Assembly (NCBI GenBank): GCA_036490335.1
Contig: DASXEB010000023.1
Span: 1-64,000, forward strand
From: Palsa-1392 sp036490335
Lineage (GTDB): Bacteria > Verrucomicrobiota > Verrucomicrobiia > Chthoniobacterales > UBA10450
Direction of reading: 5' to 3'
DNA: 64,000 nucleotides
The number at the start of each line of letters is the position of its first letter. Position 1 is the stretch's first letter. Below the pieces are notes generated by a model. The model did not search any database. It was not told where the DNA came from and was given only the letters and a program-made list of their open reading frames with translations. The translations under genes were made by a program, and so were the position numbers. Of this stretch, positions 27,557-36,067 are shown one piece after another.

Positions 27557-28201
27557 TCACGGCGCCAGCCGGTCGATCGTCCACGACTCGCTTTGGCGCG
27601 TGTAACGAAAGCGATCGTGCAAACGATTCGCGCGCCCCTGCCAGAATTCGATTTCGTCCGGCACAATTCGGAAACCGCCCCAATGCGGCGGCAGCTCGAT
27701 CTCGCCGCCGGCGAAACGCTCCGTCATTTCCGCGAGACGACCTTCCAGAATGCGCCGCGCATCGATCACTTCGCTCTGCTGCGAAACCCACGCGCCGAGC
27801 TGGCTCCCGCGCGGACGCGAATGAAAATAAGCGGCCGATTCTTCGCGCGAAGTTTTTTCCACCCGTCCGGCGACGCGAATCTGCCGCTCGAGTTGCACCC
27901 AATAAATCACAAAAGCCGCCTGCGGATTCTTCTCCAGCTCGCGACCTTTGGCGCTGTGATAATTCGTGAAAAAAACGAAGCCGCGCGCATCAAAACCTTT
28001 CAAGAGCACGACGCGCGCGGACGGCTTTCCGTTAGGCAAAGCGGTCGCGAGACTGATCGCGTTTGCATCCGGTAAGGCCGAGCTGACCGCGGTCGAAAAC
28101 CAGGTCGCGAATTGCTCGATCGGGTCCGGATGAAGATCGGCCCGGCGCAAACCCTCAGTATCGTATTCGCGCCGCAGACCGGCGATTTCGAGCGCATCCA
28201 T
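27557..28201 (-). CDS. pdxH: Pyridoxamine/pyridoxine 5'-phosphate oxidase
   Basis: PdxH oxidises PNP or PMP to pyridoxal 5'-phosphate with FMN. The 214-residue protein matches throughout: IAGLRREYDTEGLRRADL start, DPIEQF, ARVVLLKGFDARGFVFFTNY (FMN site), YWVQLERQIRVAGRVEK, SRPRGSQLGAWVSQQS and the C-terminal NRLHDRFRY. The family N-terminus begins MDALEIAG, so ATG 28201 is chosen; the frame is open further upstream. It is 11 bp from the methyltransferase gene on the same strand. Confidence 0.95.
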   Translation of the reverse strand: MDALEIAGLRREYDTEGLRRADLHPDPIEQFATWFSTAVSSALPDANAISLATALPNGKPSARVVLLKGFDARGFVFFTNYHSAKGRELEKNPQAAFVIYWVQLERQIRVAGRVEKTSREESAAYFHSRPRGSQLGAWVSQQSEVIDARRILEGRLAEMTERFAGGEIELPPHWGGFRIVPDEIEFWQGRANRLHDRFRYTRQSESWTIDRLAP

Positions 28202-28348
28202 TGCTTGCAAATCGTAGCGGAACCGCGCGCGAATGTCGAAACCCATCGGCCGCTTTCGCTTTGTCTCGCGGACCCTTCGGATGGCGATTTGCCCGTGCTC
28301 GGCGCCTTTCCATTTGTGCGGCGAAAACATGTCCGCTAATTATCGGTC

Positions 28349-29203
28349 GTGTTCACGCTCACCATGCTCGGCAGCGGCAGCGCGGGGAACAGCGCGCTCG
28401 TCGCGACCGATCATTGCCGGCTGCTCGTCGATGGCGGTTTGAGCGCGCGCCAGCTTGTCGTTAGGCTGGAATTGTGCGGCGTCGCGCCTAACGAACTCGA
28501 CGGAATCCTTCTCACCCACGAGCACGGCGATCACGTCTGCGGGCTGGAAGTTTTATGCCGCAAATTTCAGATCCCGATTTATTGCAACGCGCTGACCGCG
28601 GAGGCGATTCGCTGCCATTCGTTAGGCGAACATCGCAACTGGCGGATTTTTCGCACCGGCTCCGCTTTCTCGATCTGCGACATCATGGTCGAAAGTTTCG
28701 CCGTCCCGCACGACGCGGTTGAGCCGGTCGGTTTCGTTTTTCACGTTGGCGCGAGCGCGCTTGGATACATCACCGACCTCGGCCAGGCGACGCGCCTGAC
28801 GATCGAGCGTCTCCGCCAGGTGCAGACGCTCGTCATCGAAACGAACCACGACGAAAAAATGTTGCAGAACGATCCGCATCGGCCGTGGCCGGTGAAACAA
28901 CGGATTCAATCGCGGCACGGTCATCTCTCGAACGCGGCCGCGGCGGCGGTCATCGAGCAACTTTTGCCCGGGAAAATCGCGCGCGTCGTGCTCGGTCATC
29001 TCAGTCGCGACTGCAATTCGCCCGCGCTCGCGGCCGGCGCGATGCGGGCGCAGTTGGAAAAAAGCGGACGGACCGACGTGGAGATTTTTTGCGCGTCGCA
29101 GCATGAGATCAGCGCGCGTTTCGCCGTCGGCGCGACGCGAGGCGGAGTATTTCAGCCGACGTTCGAGAGTTTGTTTTTCGACACGGCTGAAATAGCCCTG
29201 TGA
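28349..29203 (+). CDS. MBL-fold hydrolase, YycJ/WalJ-like
   Basis: The 284-residue protein begins with the YycJ-type GSGSAGNSALVAT and has the metallo-beta-lactamase HxHxDH signature as THEHGDHVCGL (about 55-62). A second metal-site region follows (ITDLGQ near 145; RHGHLSNAAAAAVI and VLGHLSRDCN near 190-220). YycJ homologues are single-stranded-DNA 5'-exonuclease-like enzymes. The start is GTG 28349. The 3' end overlaps the GNAT gene (GTGA). It has three 9-mer copies. Confidence 0.87.
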   Translation: MFTLTMLGSGSAGNSALVATDHCRLLVDGGLSARQLVVRLELCGVAPNELDGILLTHEHGDHVCGLEVLCRKFQIPIYCNALTAEAIRCHSLGEHRNWRIFRTGSAFSICDIMVESFAVPHDAVEPVGFVFHVGASALGYITDLGQATRLTIERLRQVQTLVIETNHDEKMLQNDPHRPWPVKQRIQSRHGHLSNAAAAAVIEQLLPGKIARVVLGHLSRDCNSPALAAGAMRAQLEKSGRTDVEIFCASQHEISARFAVGATRGGVFQPTFESLFFDTAEIAL

Positions 29204-29700
29204 TTCTACGCGACGCGACCGAGGCCGATCTGCCGGCGATTGTCGAGATCTACAACGCGACGATCCCGAGCCGGATGGTGACGGCGGAACTTGAGCCGAC
29301 CACGCCCGCCGCGCGGTTGTCCTGGTTTCGCGCACATGCGCCGGTGCATCATCCGATTTGGGTCTGCGAAATCGACGGCGCCGTCGCCGGCTGGCTGAGC
29401 ATTTCGCCCTTCATCACCCGTTGCGCGTATCGCGGGACGGCGGAGCTGAGTGTTTACGTGCACGAAAATTTTCGGCGTCGCGGCGTCGGCGCGCATCTGC
29501 TCGGAGCGGCGATCGCGCGTGCGCCCGCGCTTGGTTTGAATGCGTTCGTCGGCCTCATCTTCGCGCACAACGAGCCGAGCCTCCGCTTATTCGAACAATT
29601 TGGCTTTGCGCGCTGGGGACATCTGCCGCGAGTGGCGCGGCTCGATGGGGTCGAGCGCGATCTCGTCATCGTCGGCCGGCATTTGCCTAACAATGCCTAA
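29200..29700 (+). CDS. GNAT-family N-acetyltransferase (phosphinothricin-type)
   Basis: The 166-residue protein has the GNAT acetyl-CoA loop ENFRRRGVGAHLLGAAI (about 88-105) and the N-terminal ILRDATEADLPAIVEIYNATI typical of the Pat/phosphinothricin or methionine-sulfoximine acetyltransferase subgroup. Substrate not determinable. GTG start overlaps the preceding stop by four bases. It ends in GCC TAA inside a 9-mer, followed by a second copy before the convergent VOC gene. Confidence 0.85.
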   Translation: MILRDATEADLPAIVEIYNATIPSRMVTAELEPTTPAARLSWFRAHAPVHHPIWVCEIDGAVAGWLSISPFITRCAYRGTAELSVYVHENFRRRGVGAHLLGAAIARAPALGLNAFVGLIFAHNEPSLRLFEQFGFARWGHLPRVARLDGVERDLVIVGRHLPNNA

Positions 29701-29727
29701 CGACTAACGACTTGGCCTAACGAATCG

Positions 29728-30102
29728 TTATTCTTCTTCGCCGACGACGAGATGAATGATGCCGGCCGGGTCGGAAATCCAGAAGCCGTCGAAATCGGAG
29801 CGCAGTTGCTCGACTTCATCTCGCTGCGCGACGCCCTGCGCTTTCAAATAGGCGGCGGCGCTTTCGGTGTCGTTCGTTTCGAGCTCGAGCCAGATGTCGG
29901 GATGACTGATGTTCGGCACGCGATCGATCCAGAGGCGGACGCCGCCGAATTGAAAAATGCAACCTTCCGGCTCCTCTTCAATGAGCGGGAGCGCGAGAGT
30001 GTCGCGATAAAACGCGATCGTCGCTTCGTAAGTATGATAAGGGCATTTGATCGCGATGTTCGGGCCGCCGGAAAAGTGCGGCGTGTTGACGTTGGCGACC
30101 AT
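29728..30102 (-). CDS. VOC-superfamily (glyoxalase/bleomycin-resistance) protein
   Basis: The 124-residue protein fits one VOC domain made of two beta-alpha-beta-beta-beta modules: HTYEATIAFYRDTLALPLI, then DIWLELETND and DGFWISDPAGIIHLVV at the end. Candidate metal ligands (H near the N-terminus, E in WLELE, H in GIIHLV) are present. Substrate unknown. It is transcribed with the small secreted protein and fumC upstream on the minus strand, or alone. Confidence 0.8.
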   Translation of the reverse strand: MVANVNTPHFSGGPNIAIKCPYHTYEATIAFYRDTLALPLIEEEPEGCIFQFGGVRLWIDRVPNISHPDIWLELETNDTESAAAYLKAQGVAQRDEVEQLRSDFDGFWISDPAGIIHLVVGEEE

Positions 30103-30115
30103 AAATGCGGCGCGC

Positions 30116-30496
30116 CTAGGCCTTGGAATTTTCTTCGAGTCCGCTGTCGAAGAAAACGGCCTTATTGCCGATGTCGCTGACCGGTTGCATACGGTTTTCC
30201 CCCGCCGTCAAAATCGCGAGCCGCTGCTCGGGCGTGGGCGAGCCCGGCAGCGTCTGAATGACCGCGAGCAAAAGTGTCTTCTGCGTGCTCGCCGAGCGAT
30301 AATCGAGTTTCGATTGCACGCCGTTCGCGCTTTCGTGGTGGCGAACGATCGGCACGCCGACACCGCTGCCGAGCAATTTTTCGGCATCGGCTTTGGAGAC
30401 GACCGCGGAAAGATCAACCTCGTTGGCGCGCAGCGGAGCGATCGCGCCTAACGACAAAAAAGCTGCCGAGAAAATCGCGAGCGAAGTCATTTTCAT
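30116..30496 (-). CDS. Small secreted protein of unknown function
   Basis: The 126-residue protein has a clear signal peptide (MKMTSLAIFSAAFLSLGAIAPLRA, about 24 residues; cleavage near RAN-E). The mature part (about 100 residues) has a pattern of LSAVVSKADAEKLLGSGVG early and GENRMQPVSDIGNKAVFF late, loosely like periplasmic proteins related to DUF3558-type sensors. No cysteine or known catalytic motif. Start at ATG 30496, five bases from the fumC stop on the same strand, suggesting one transcript. Confidence 0.7.
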   Translation of the reverse strand: MKMTSLAIFSAAFLSLGAIAPLRANEVDLSAVVSKADAEKLLGSGVGVPIVRHHESANGVQSKLDYRSASTQKTLLLAVIQTLPGSPTPEQRLAILTAGENRMQPVSDIGNKAVFFDSGLEENSKA

Positions 30497-30501
30497 ATTC
30501 G

Positions 30502-31920
30502 TCAGGCGCCGCCGGAACCTTCGCCGCCGGGTTCGGTCATGGCGACAGGATCGAGCGCGGCGTTGAGCTCGGCTTCGGGCAAAACTTTTTTCTCGAGTGC
30601 GATTTCGCGCACAGTCTTGCCGGTCTTCGCGCTTTCCTTCGCGATTTCGGCGGCGCGATCGTAGCCGATTTTGGGCGCGAGGCTCGTCACCATCGCCATC
30701 GAAAGCTCGATCAATTCCGCGCAGCGCTTTTCGTTAGGCTGAATTCCGCTGACGCATTTATCGGCGAAGATTTCGGCGACGTTGCCTAACAATCGAATGC
30801 TGCAAAGAAGGTTGTGCGCCATCACCGGCATCATGACGTTGAGCTCGAAATTTCCGTTCGCACCCGCCCAGGTGATGGTGGCGTCCGCGCCGACCACTTG
30901 CGCGCAGACCATCATCATCGATTCGCTCATCACCGGGTTGACTTTGCCCGGCATGATCGAGCTGCCGGGCTGGGTCGCGGGCAATTGGATTTCGCCGATG
31001 CCGCAGCGCGGACCGCTCCCGAGCCAGCGAATGTCGTTCGCGATTTTGAACAGGCTGACCGCGATTGTTTTCAGCTGACCGCTCGCTTCCACGACCGCGT
31101 CTTTCCCGCCCTGCGCTTCGAAATGATTTTGCGCTTCGCGAAATTTTATCCCGGTGCGCTGTTCGAGATGATGCATCACTTTGCCGGGAAAATCCCGGTG
31201 CCGATTGAGGCCGGTGCCGACAGCGGTGCCGCCGAGCGCGAGTTCCTGCAAGGCTTCGATCGCCTTTTCGGCGCGCTCTTTGCCTAACGACACCTGGCGA
31301 GCGTAGCCGCTGAATTCCTGGCCGAGCCGGACGGGCGTCGCGTCCATCAAATGGGTGCGGCCGATTTTGATGATGTCGTTAAATTCTTTTCCCTTGGCCC
31401 CGAGCGCGGCAGCCAGTTTTTCGAGCGCGGGGATGAGATGCGTTTTGAGTTGCTCGGCGGCGCTGATGTGAATCGCGGACGGAATCACGTCGTTGCTCGA
31501 CTGACCCATGTTGACGTGGTCGTTAGGGTGGACGGGCTCGCGCGCGCCGATCGGTTTGCCTTCGAGCTGGCAGCATCGATTCGAGATCACTTCGTTCGCG
31601 TTTGTGTTCGTGCTCGTGCCGGAGCCGGTCTGGAAAATGTCGAGCGGGAAATGCTCGTCGAGCTTGCCGTCGGCGACTTCTTCGGCGGCCTGGACAATGA
31701 GTGCGCTGCGCTCGGCATCGAGCAAACCAAGATCGTGATTCGCCTGCGCGGCCGCCCATTTCAAAAGTCCGAGCGCGCGGATGAACGGCCGCGAAAAGCG
31801 CCATCCGCTCACGGGAAAATTCAGCACCGCGCGCTGGGTCGAGGCGCCGTAAAGCGCGGTGTCCGGAACGGACATCTCGCCCATCGAATCCTTCTCGATG
31901 CGCGTGTGGCCGAGGCTCAT
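30502..31920 (-). CDS. fumC: Fumarate hydratase class II
   Basis: FumC interconverts fumarate and L-malate in the TCA cycle. The 472-residue protein carries the superfamily signature GSSIMPGKVNP and the motifs TGSGTSTNTNANEV, HPNDHVNMGQSSND and GRTHLMDATPV. The length is normal. ATG 31920 begins MSLGHTRIEKDSMGE; it overlaps the stop of the upstream methyltransferase gene (ATGA), so the pair is coupled. Three exact 9-mer copies lie in or at the gene. Confidence 0.95.
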   Translation of the reverse strand: MSLGHTRIEKDSMGEMSVPDTALYGASTQRAVLNFPVSGWRFSRPFIRALGLLKWAAAQANHDLGLLDAERSALIVQAAEEVADGKLDEHFPLDIFQTGSGTSTNTNANEVISNRCCQLEGKPIGAREPVHPNDHVNMGQSSNDVIPSAIHISAAEQLKTHLIPALEKLAAALGAKGKEFNDIIKIGRTHLMDATPVRLGQEFSGYARQVSLGKERAEKAIEALQELALGGTAVGTGLNRHRDFPGKVMHHLEQRTGIKFREAQNHFEAQGGKDAVVEASGQLKTIAVSLFKIANDIRWLGSGPRCGIGEIQLPATQPGSSIMPGKVNPVMSESMMMVCAQVVGADATITWAGANGNFELNVMMPVMAHNLLCSIRLLGNVAEIFADKCVSGIQPNEKRCAELIELSMAMVTSLAPKIGYDRAAEIAKESAKTGKTVREIALEKKVLPEAELNAALDPVAMTEPGGEGSGGA

Positions 31921-32540
31921 TTCGCGCCGTTGGCCGAGATCGCGGAGGCGAAGCGCTGCGGCGCGCGCGCATGGCCGTTGCGCGTATTGGCCTTGTGGAA
32001 AACGGTCACGAACATCGGCGGAATATTTTGCAGACAATACTCCGATTGGGCGCGGTCGAAAAAGGTCGCGTGCTGCCGAAGTTCGTTCGTCACCTGATAA
32101 ATAATAAAGGCGCCGCCGGGCTGCAACGCGTCGTAGGTGTCCTGCAAAAGCGCGCGTTTTTTCTTGATCTCGAGAATGCTGAAGGGAATCCCGGAAAGAA
32201 TATAATCGCACTGCTTGATCTCGCGCTTCGCCAGCTCCTCGGAGAGGCTGGCGGCGTCGCGATTGATCACGACGACGCGGGGATCGTTCGCAAATTGCCG
32301 GCGCAGATCGCGCGAGAAAGCCGGGTCGAGCTCGAAAAGAAAAAGCTGCGATTGCGCGTCCATCCGCGCCGCGAGCTCGCGCGAATGCACGCCTTCACCC
32401 GGCCCGTATTCGGCGATGACGCGCGGCTGGCTGAAGTCCATTTTGTTCGCGACTCGCTCCACGAGCGCCTTGGAGCTGGGAATAATGGACGCGATCTGAA
32501 ACGGTTTTTGCAGGAACCGTTTGAAAAACAAAGCGCTCAT
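31917..32540 (-). CDS. Class I methyltransferase, phospholipid N-methyltransferase-like
   Basis: The 207-residue protein has N-terminal FFKRFLQKPFQIASIIPSS, the type seen in PmtA-like phosphatidylethanolamine N-methyltransferases and related rRNA-methylase-fold proteins. SAM motif I is IAEYGPGEGVHSRELAARM (about 42-60), motif II FLFELDPAF, and motif IV SGIPFS. It probably methylates a membrane lipid head group, but another small substrate is possible. The start at ATG 32540 matches the conserved N-terminus. It is the promoter-proximal gene of the fumC operon. Confidence 0.75.
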   Translation of the reverse strand: MSALFFKRFLQKPFQIASIIPSSKALVERVANKMDFSQPRVIAEYGPGEGVHSRELAARMDAQSQLFLFELDPAFSRDLRRQFANDPRVVVINRDAASLSEELAKREIKQCDYILSGIPFSILEIKKKRALLQDTYDALQPGGAFIIYQVTNELRQHATFFDRAQSEYCLQNIPPMFVTVFHKANTRNGHARAPQRFASAISANGAK

Positions 32541-32705
32541 AAAGTTGCGAATAGTGAACCTAGGGTGCGGGGTTGTCCAGCGACGATCTGCCGCGGCGCG
32601 ATCTCCGCGGAAAGCATTCGCGATTCGGCGCGGGGGAGGATGCCTCGGCGTGGCGCGCGCGGGGTAATTTGAGAATGGGCGCAAATTTTCCGCGCGAAAT
32701 CGCTA

Positions 32706-32731
32706 TTGACACATTTTATAAAATTTATAAT
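32706..32731 (+). promoter_or_regulatory. Candidate sigma-70-type promoter with short spacer
   Basis: TTGACA at 32706-32711 and TATAAT at 32726-32731 are perfect -35 and -10 hexamers in an AT-rich patch of otherwise GC-rich DNA. The spacer is only 14 bp, well short of the usual 17, so activity is uncertain or may need an activator. It would transcribe the HTH-receiver gene. Confidence 0.45.
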
Positions 32732-32789
32732 GCTCCCAATCAGCGAAGAGCAGCCATCGGGGCCGATTCGCATCATTGGACAGTTTCAA

Positions 32790-33341
32790 ATGCATAATCT
32801 GTTGACCGTAAAAGAAACGGCGAAATACCTGCGCATCCCCCTCCCGACAGTTTATTATTTGGTCCAGCGCGGCCAGCTGCCGGCGATCCAGATCGGCGGT
32901 CGCTGGCGAGTGAAAAAAGATTCGCTCGACAAGGATGTGCTGAAGGAAGATCGCTCCGGCCAGCCGACCGTGCTCGTGGTCGATGACGATGAAAGCCTGC
33001 AAAATCTCTTCAAGGTTTTTCTCAAAAAAATCGGCTTCAGCCGCGTCGTTGTCGGCACGGTCAAGGAAGCGTTGACCGCGCTCGACAAACAGCGGTTCGA
33101 TTTGCTTTTCCTCGATCTGAAATTGCCCGACGGGCCGGCCGACGACGTTTACGACGCGGCGAAAGAGATCGATCCAAATCTTCCCATCGTCGTCATCACC
33201 GGTTACCCCGACAGCGCGATGCTCGACCGCATCCTGGCCCGCGGACCGGTCACGGTTTTGAAGAAGCCGCTCAAGATCGAGCAGCTCAAACAAACCGTGC
33301 GCATCCTTGGTCACAAGGAAGCGAATCGGCTCGCCGCGTAA
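32790..33341 (+). CDS. HTH (excisionase/MerR-type)-receiver fusion protein
   Basis: The 183-residue protein joins a helix-turn-helix of the AlpA/excisionase type (NLLTVKETAKYLRIPLPTVYYLVQRG, about 2-50) to a CheY-like receiver (about 63-180: acidic DDDES, phospho-acceptor Asp in LLFLDLKLP, Thr/Ser in VITGYPDS, Lys in VLKKPL). It is thus a response regulator with the DNA-binding domain at the N-terminus, the reverse of the usual order. No kinase is adjacent. ATG 32790 is chosen because upstream in-frame ATG 32730 overlaps the candidate -10 box. Confidence 0.8.
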   Translation: MHNLLTVKETAKYLRIPLPTVYYLVQRGQLPAIQIGGRWRVKKDSLDKDVLKEDRSGQPTVLVVDDDESLQNLFKVFLKKIGFSRVVVGTVKEALTALDKQRFDLLFLDLKLPDGPADDVYDAAKEIDPNLPIVVITGYPDSAMLDRILARGPVTVLKKPLKIEQLKQTVRILGHKEANRLAA

Positions 33342-33417
33342 CTCGCGCGAAATATTCTCGCGCCGGTTCGCGCTTGACCCGCGCCGTTCGGCTCGTCAAT
33401 TGTCGTCGCCTCTTTCT

Positions 33418-33489
<72 letters not shown>

Positions 33490-33504
33490 CGATTCCGCGC
33501 ACCC

Positions 33505-33529
33505 TGTGTCTGCGCCGTTAAATTGTCCC
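33505..33529 (+). repeat. Left terminal repeat (L1) of the Mu-like element
   Basis: It begins TGTGTCTGCGCCGTTA and continues to TTGTCCC. It matches the right end in inverted orientation at 20 of 25 positions. It is the probable outermost transposase-binding site. Confidence 0.8.
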
Positions 33530-34143
33530 TGGCTCAGATTGCCGCGAATAGTCGCGAATAGTCGCGAACGCTCGCGAAATGCGATAGTTAGGCGGGAAGA
33601 TTTTCAGCCTGCGAGCGCCGTTATCTTGTCCTGACCCGTGGCTACTTGTTTGGCCAAGCCTAACGGAAAGGTGCGAAGGTTTTTCGCGCGTTTCCCTCTA
33701 ACCGGGGAGAAAAATTTGCGAGTAAATGTTTCATCTCGGGACAAAATAACGGCGCAAGAATTAAGGTGCGAAGGTGCGAAATTTTCCGCGCTGCGACCGA
33801 GGAAGGAAGTCGGCAGATTTAGGGCGAGCCGACAGCCGCCTTCGACTTCGCGGGTGAGGGTGAACCCTCGGGAAGCCACCTTATCTTATATGAACCGTCC
33901 GATTCTTTTCAACGTCTTTCGGTCTTGAAAAAGGGGTCAGGCTGGCGGAAACGGGCGAGAAGAGTGAGCGAGCGTCTTCTGGAAAAACTCCGCCTTGGAC
34001 AAATCTATCAAGCCTGGAATTCGCAACGGAGTTTCTTTGAACAAACGAGGAGTGTGGATGCGATGGTAGGTTTTGAACATTCGAAATATTGGCGGGCTGT
34101 CGTTTGTCATTCGATAATAGCGCTGCGTCCTAGGCGCGCAAAA
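33530..34143. other. Left-end control region of the element; no gene supported
   Basis: Apart from the L2 and L3 sites, this 0.6 kb shows only short open frames of odd composition. These include a plus-strand frame 33925-34227 that runs antisense into the next gene. I see no ribosome-binding site or family similarity. GCGAATAGTCGCGAATAGTC repeats lie near 33544. Confidence 0.5.
33615..33755. repeat. Internal end-type sites L2 and L3
   Basis: L2 (33615-33633, GCGCCGTTATCTTGTCCTG) repeats the L1 core in the same orientation. L3 (33737-33753) is in the opposite orientation and its 17 bp, CGGGACAAAATAACGGC, are identical to the right-end site at 49311-49327. Multiple spaced sites at one end resemble Mu attL. 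A weaker similar stretch lies near 33876. AAGGTGCGAAGGTGCGAA repeats around 33763 may be operators. Confidence 0.7.
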
Positions 34144-34698
34144 TCAGCCGCTGTTTTTTTCGCTCCAGCGCTTGACTGCCGAGTCGCTCAGAAATCGAAT
34201 CCAGGCGGCCCCGACGCTGTGCCATAGATCGATCAACAGCCAACGAAAAAACGATTGCCACTCGCTCGGGTGTGGCGCGGGCGGCTCAAAGGTAAGCGAC
34301 GCCCATGCCGTTGGAATTGGCTTCGTCGCGATCTTTTTTAGCTGAAAAAGACCGGCATCGGAGGCGACCGCTCCGTCGCCTCCCTCCTGTAGCAAAGCGA
34401 CCGCCATCGCGGCAATATAGAGACGCAGGCTCAGGTAAAAATGCGGCTCGGGTTCCAACGCCGGCCATTTCCAGCCGGTAAGCCAGTGCTCGATCGCGCC
34501 GACGATCGCACTATCAGCTAAAAAAGCCTCGGCCATCATTTGGTCGTAAATCGTGATGCCCGGATCGCGCATCGGCTCAGGTTTATATCGAGTCTGCGCG
34601 GCGAATAACCCCATCTGAAGGCGAAGCAGATTGCGGTATCTCGTGAGCATCGCCAGCTCAGGCCGATCGTTATTCCCCGTCGTCGTTTCGTCGCTCAT
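34144..34698 (-). CDS. Phage-element protein of unknown function (last gene of minus operon)
   Basis: The 184-residue protein is helical, with Trp-rich patches (AIEHWLTGWKWPALEPEPHFYL and a C-terminal region with FFRWLLIDLWHSVGAAWIRF) that could be membrane-associated. No family is recognised. The start is ATG 34698, which follows GCCTAACG directly; an in-frame ATG 34722 is also preceded by a near-copy (GCCTAACA). It overlaps the MuF-like gene upstream, so it is probably co-translated and perhaps structural. Confidence 0.55.
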   Translation of the reverse strand: MSDETTTGNNDRPELAMLTRYRNLLRLQMGLFAAQTRYKPEPMRDPGITIYDQMMAEAFLADSAIVGAIEHWLTGWKWPALEPEPHFYLSLRLYIAAMAVALLQEGGDGAVASDAGLFQLKKIATKPIPTAWASLTFEPPAPHPSEWQSFFRWLLIDLWHSVGAAWIRFLSDSAVKRWSEKNSG

Positions 34699-35551
34699 CG
34701 TTAGGCTGATCGCTGTCGCCATTGTTAGGCACGTTCCAGCTCACGGCGTCATCTTCGAATTTCGCGCGATCACCGAAGGCGGCTTTAAGAAAGCCGACTA
34801 ACTTCGGGTCAAGGTTTTGCGTGCTCGCCTGGAGGTTGTCGTTGAAATCTTTTTCGACGGGCTGGATCGTCTCGTTAGGCGTCGTTAGGCCGAGCTTGTC
34901 GCTCTCAGCGCGACCCACATCCTGCAAGCCCATCCCGGATCGGAAGCCGAACGGCGGCCAGGGAACCCCAAAGCCGCCAATCGAGCGGCTGTTCATCTGC
35001 AGATAGAATTTCAGATCGTCCTTCCGCCGCACCTCGTTAAGGTGCGCCTGATGCAGCGGGCGCGGCTTCCGAACAGCTTTAACCCGCACGAAGCGAGAAG
35101 ACGGAAATGCATCAAGAAGATCGCTGTCCTGGGACTCCTTCCAATTACCATAACCCTGCGCGGATTGAAGGTTCGTATCATACACCAGCGCGAGTCGCGT
35201 CGCGCTGCGGATGTCCTCGATCGTGCCGGCGTCGTCGGGATCGAGTGGACCGAGGCCGAGCGCGATCGCTTTTGTTTGCAGTTGCTCGATGAACTGGCTG
35301 CGACCGCCGGCCACGAAATAACGCTCGCCGTTTTCGTTCAGCGCCGTCGTGTTGGCGAGCGAATCGTTCAAGAACTGCCGCGCTTGTGTGAGCCATCGTG
35401 CGCTCTCAACGGTGGCAGAAAAAAAGGCACGCTCGCGCAACGCCACCGGCACGTTTGCCCATTGCGCACTGGTCAAAAGCGAGCCGAGCGGCGAACGCTC
35501 GCCGAGCTTTTGAATGGCCTCTTCGTAAGGTAATCCGAAGACGAATTCCAT
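34670..35551 (-). CDS. MuF-like minor head protein (phage head morphogenesis)
   Basis: The 293-residue protein has the head-morphogenesis pattern RLALVYDTNLQSAQGYGNWKE, followed about 20 residues later by FVRVKAVRKPRPLHQAHLNEVR. This corresponds to the R...T...A...G and D.RTR..H motifs of Mu gpF/SPP1 gp7-type minor capsid proteins (about 115-175). The N-terminal FGLPYEEAIQKLGERSPL also recurs in this family. It would sit at the portal, yet no portal gene is present. AGGA lies upstream of ATG 35551, and the preceding gene stops at 35555. Confidence 0.65.
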   Translation of the reverse strand: MEFVFGLPYEEAIQKLGERSPLGSLLTSAQWANVPVALRERAFFSATVESARWLTQARQFLNDSLANTTALNENGERYFVAGGRSQFIEQLQTKAIALGLGPLDPDDAGTIEDIRSATRLALVYDTNLQSAQGYGNWKESQDSDLLDAFPSSRFVRVKAVRKPRPLHQAHLNEVRRKDDLKFYLQMNSRSIGGFGVPWPPFGFRSGMGLQDVGRAESDKLGLTTPNETIQPVEKDFNDNLQASTQNLDPKLVGFLKAAFGDRAKFEDDAVSWNVPNNGDSDQPNDERRNDDGE

Positions 35552-35554
35552 GAT

Positions 35555-36067
35555 CTACTTTTCCTGAAGCGGCGGAGCTTTTGCTTCGTCGAAACGTCCC
35601 TTCGGGACCATCGTGCCGTCCGGCAGCTCGTCCCAATAGACGTACTTGCCAGGCTTGCGGACGCCGGGCTTCGCGACCGCCGAGCCTTTCCAGGTCGCGG
35701 CATCGATCACGCCCATGACGTGCAGGATGAGGCCGGGAACGATAAGGCAGACGTAACCAAAGGCCGTCGCGAAAAAGAGCGCCAGCCCCGTTCCGATCCG
35801 ATCCTGATAAAGCTGACCACCGCCAGGAAACACGATGGAAAGCAGAGTCGCAACGCCGTTGCTTTGTTCCGGGCGCGCCGGCGCGGCGGCCGGCACAATC
35901 GAGGTGGAAAATTCATGGAATTCGGCGGCTTGTTTCCAGTCGCCATTATTGCGGCGCACCTTCGTATCCGCGCGGATCACGAAGCGATCTTTCAGCGCCA
36001 ACATTTCGAGGAGCGAGAAGGGACCATTCGCGCCCTTGCCGTCGTCGTAAAAATACTCGGCGCTCAT
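35555..36067 (-). CDS. GYF_2-domain protein with two membrane segments
   Basis: The N-terminal 60 residues (EYFYDDGKGANGPFSLLEM...VIRADTKVRRNNGDWKQAAEF) match the GYF_2 pattern, a protein-interaction fold. They are followed by a linker and then hydrophobic segments around residues 75-125 (ATLLSIVFPGGGQLYQD, GLALFFATAFGYVCLIVPGLIL). The total is 170 residues. GYF_2 proteins with membrane segments are common in Verrucomicrobiota chromosomes, so this may be host-derived cargo, not a virion part. It overlaps the upstream gene by ATGA. Confidence 0.65.
   Translation of the reverse strand: MSAEYFYDDGKGANGPFSLLEMLALKDRFVIRADTKVRRNNGDWKQAAEFHEFSTSIVPAAAPARPEQSNGVATLLSIVFPGGGQLYQDRIGTGLALFFATAFGYVCLIVPGLILHVMGVIDAATWKGSAVAKPGVRKPGKYVYWDELPDGTMVPKGRFDEAKAPPLQEK

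Noticed and set aside
26763..27902. Methyltransferase with a 118-residue N-terminal extension
   Set aside because: The extension is antisense to pdxH with basic low-complexity text; the conserved protein starts at 27545.
33925..34227. Plus-strand gene at the left end of the element
   Set aside because: Its second half is antisense to the last minus-operon gene and no family pattern or convincing start exists.
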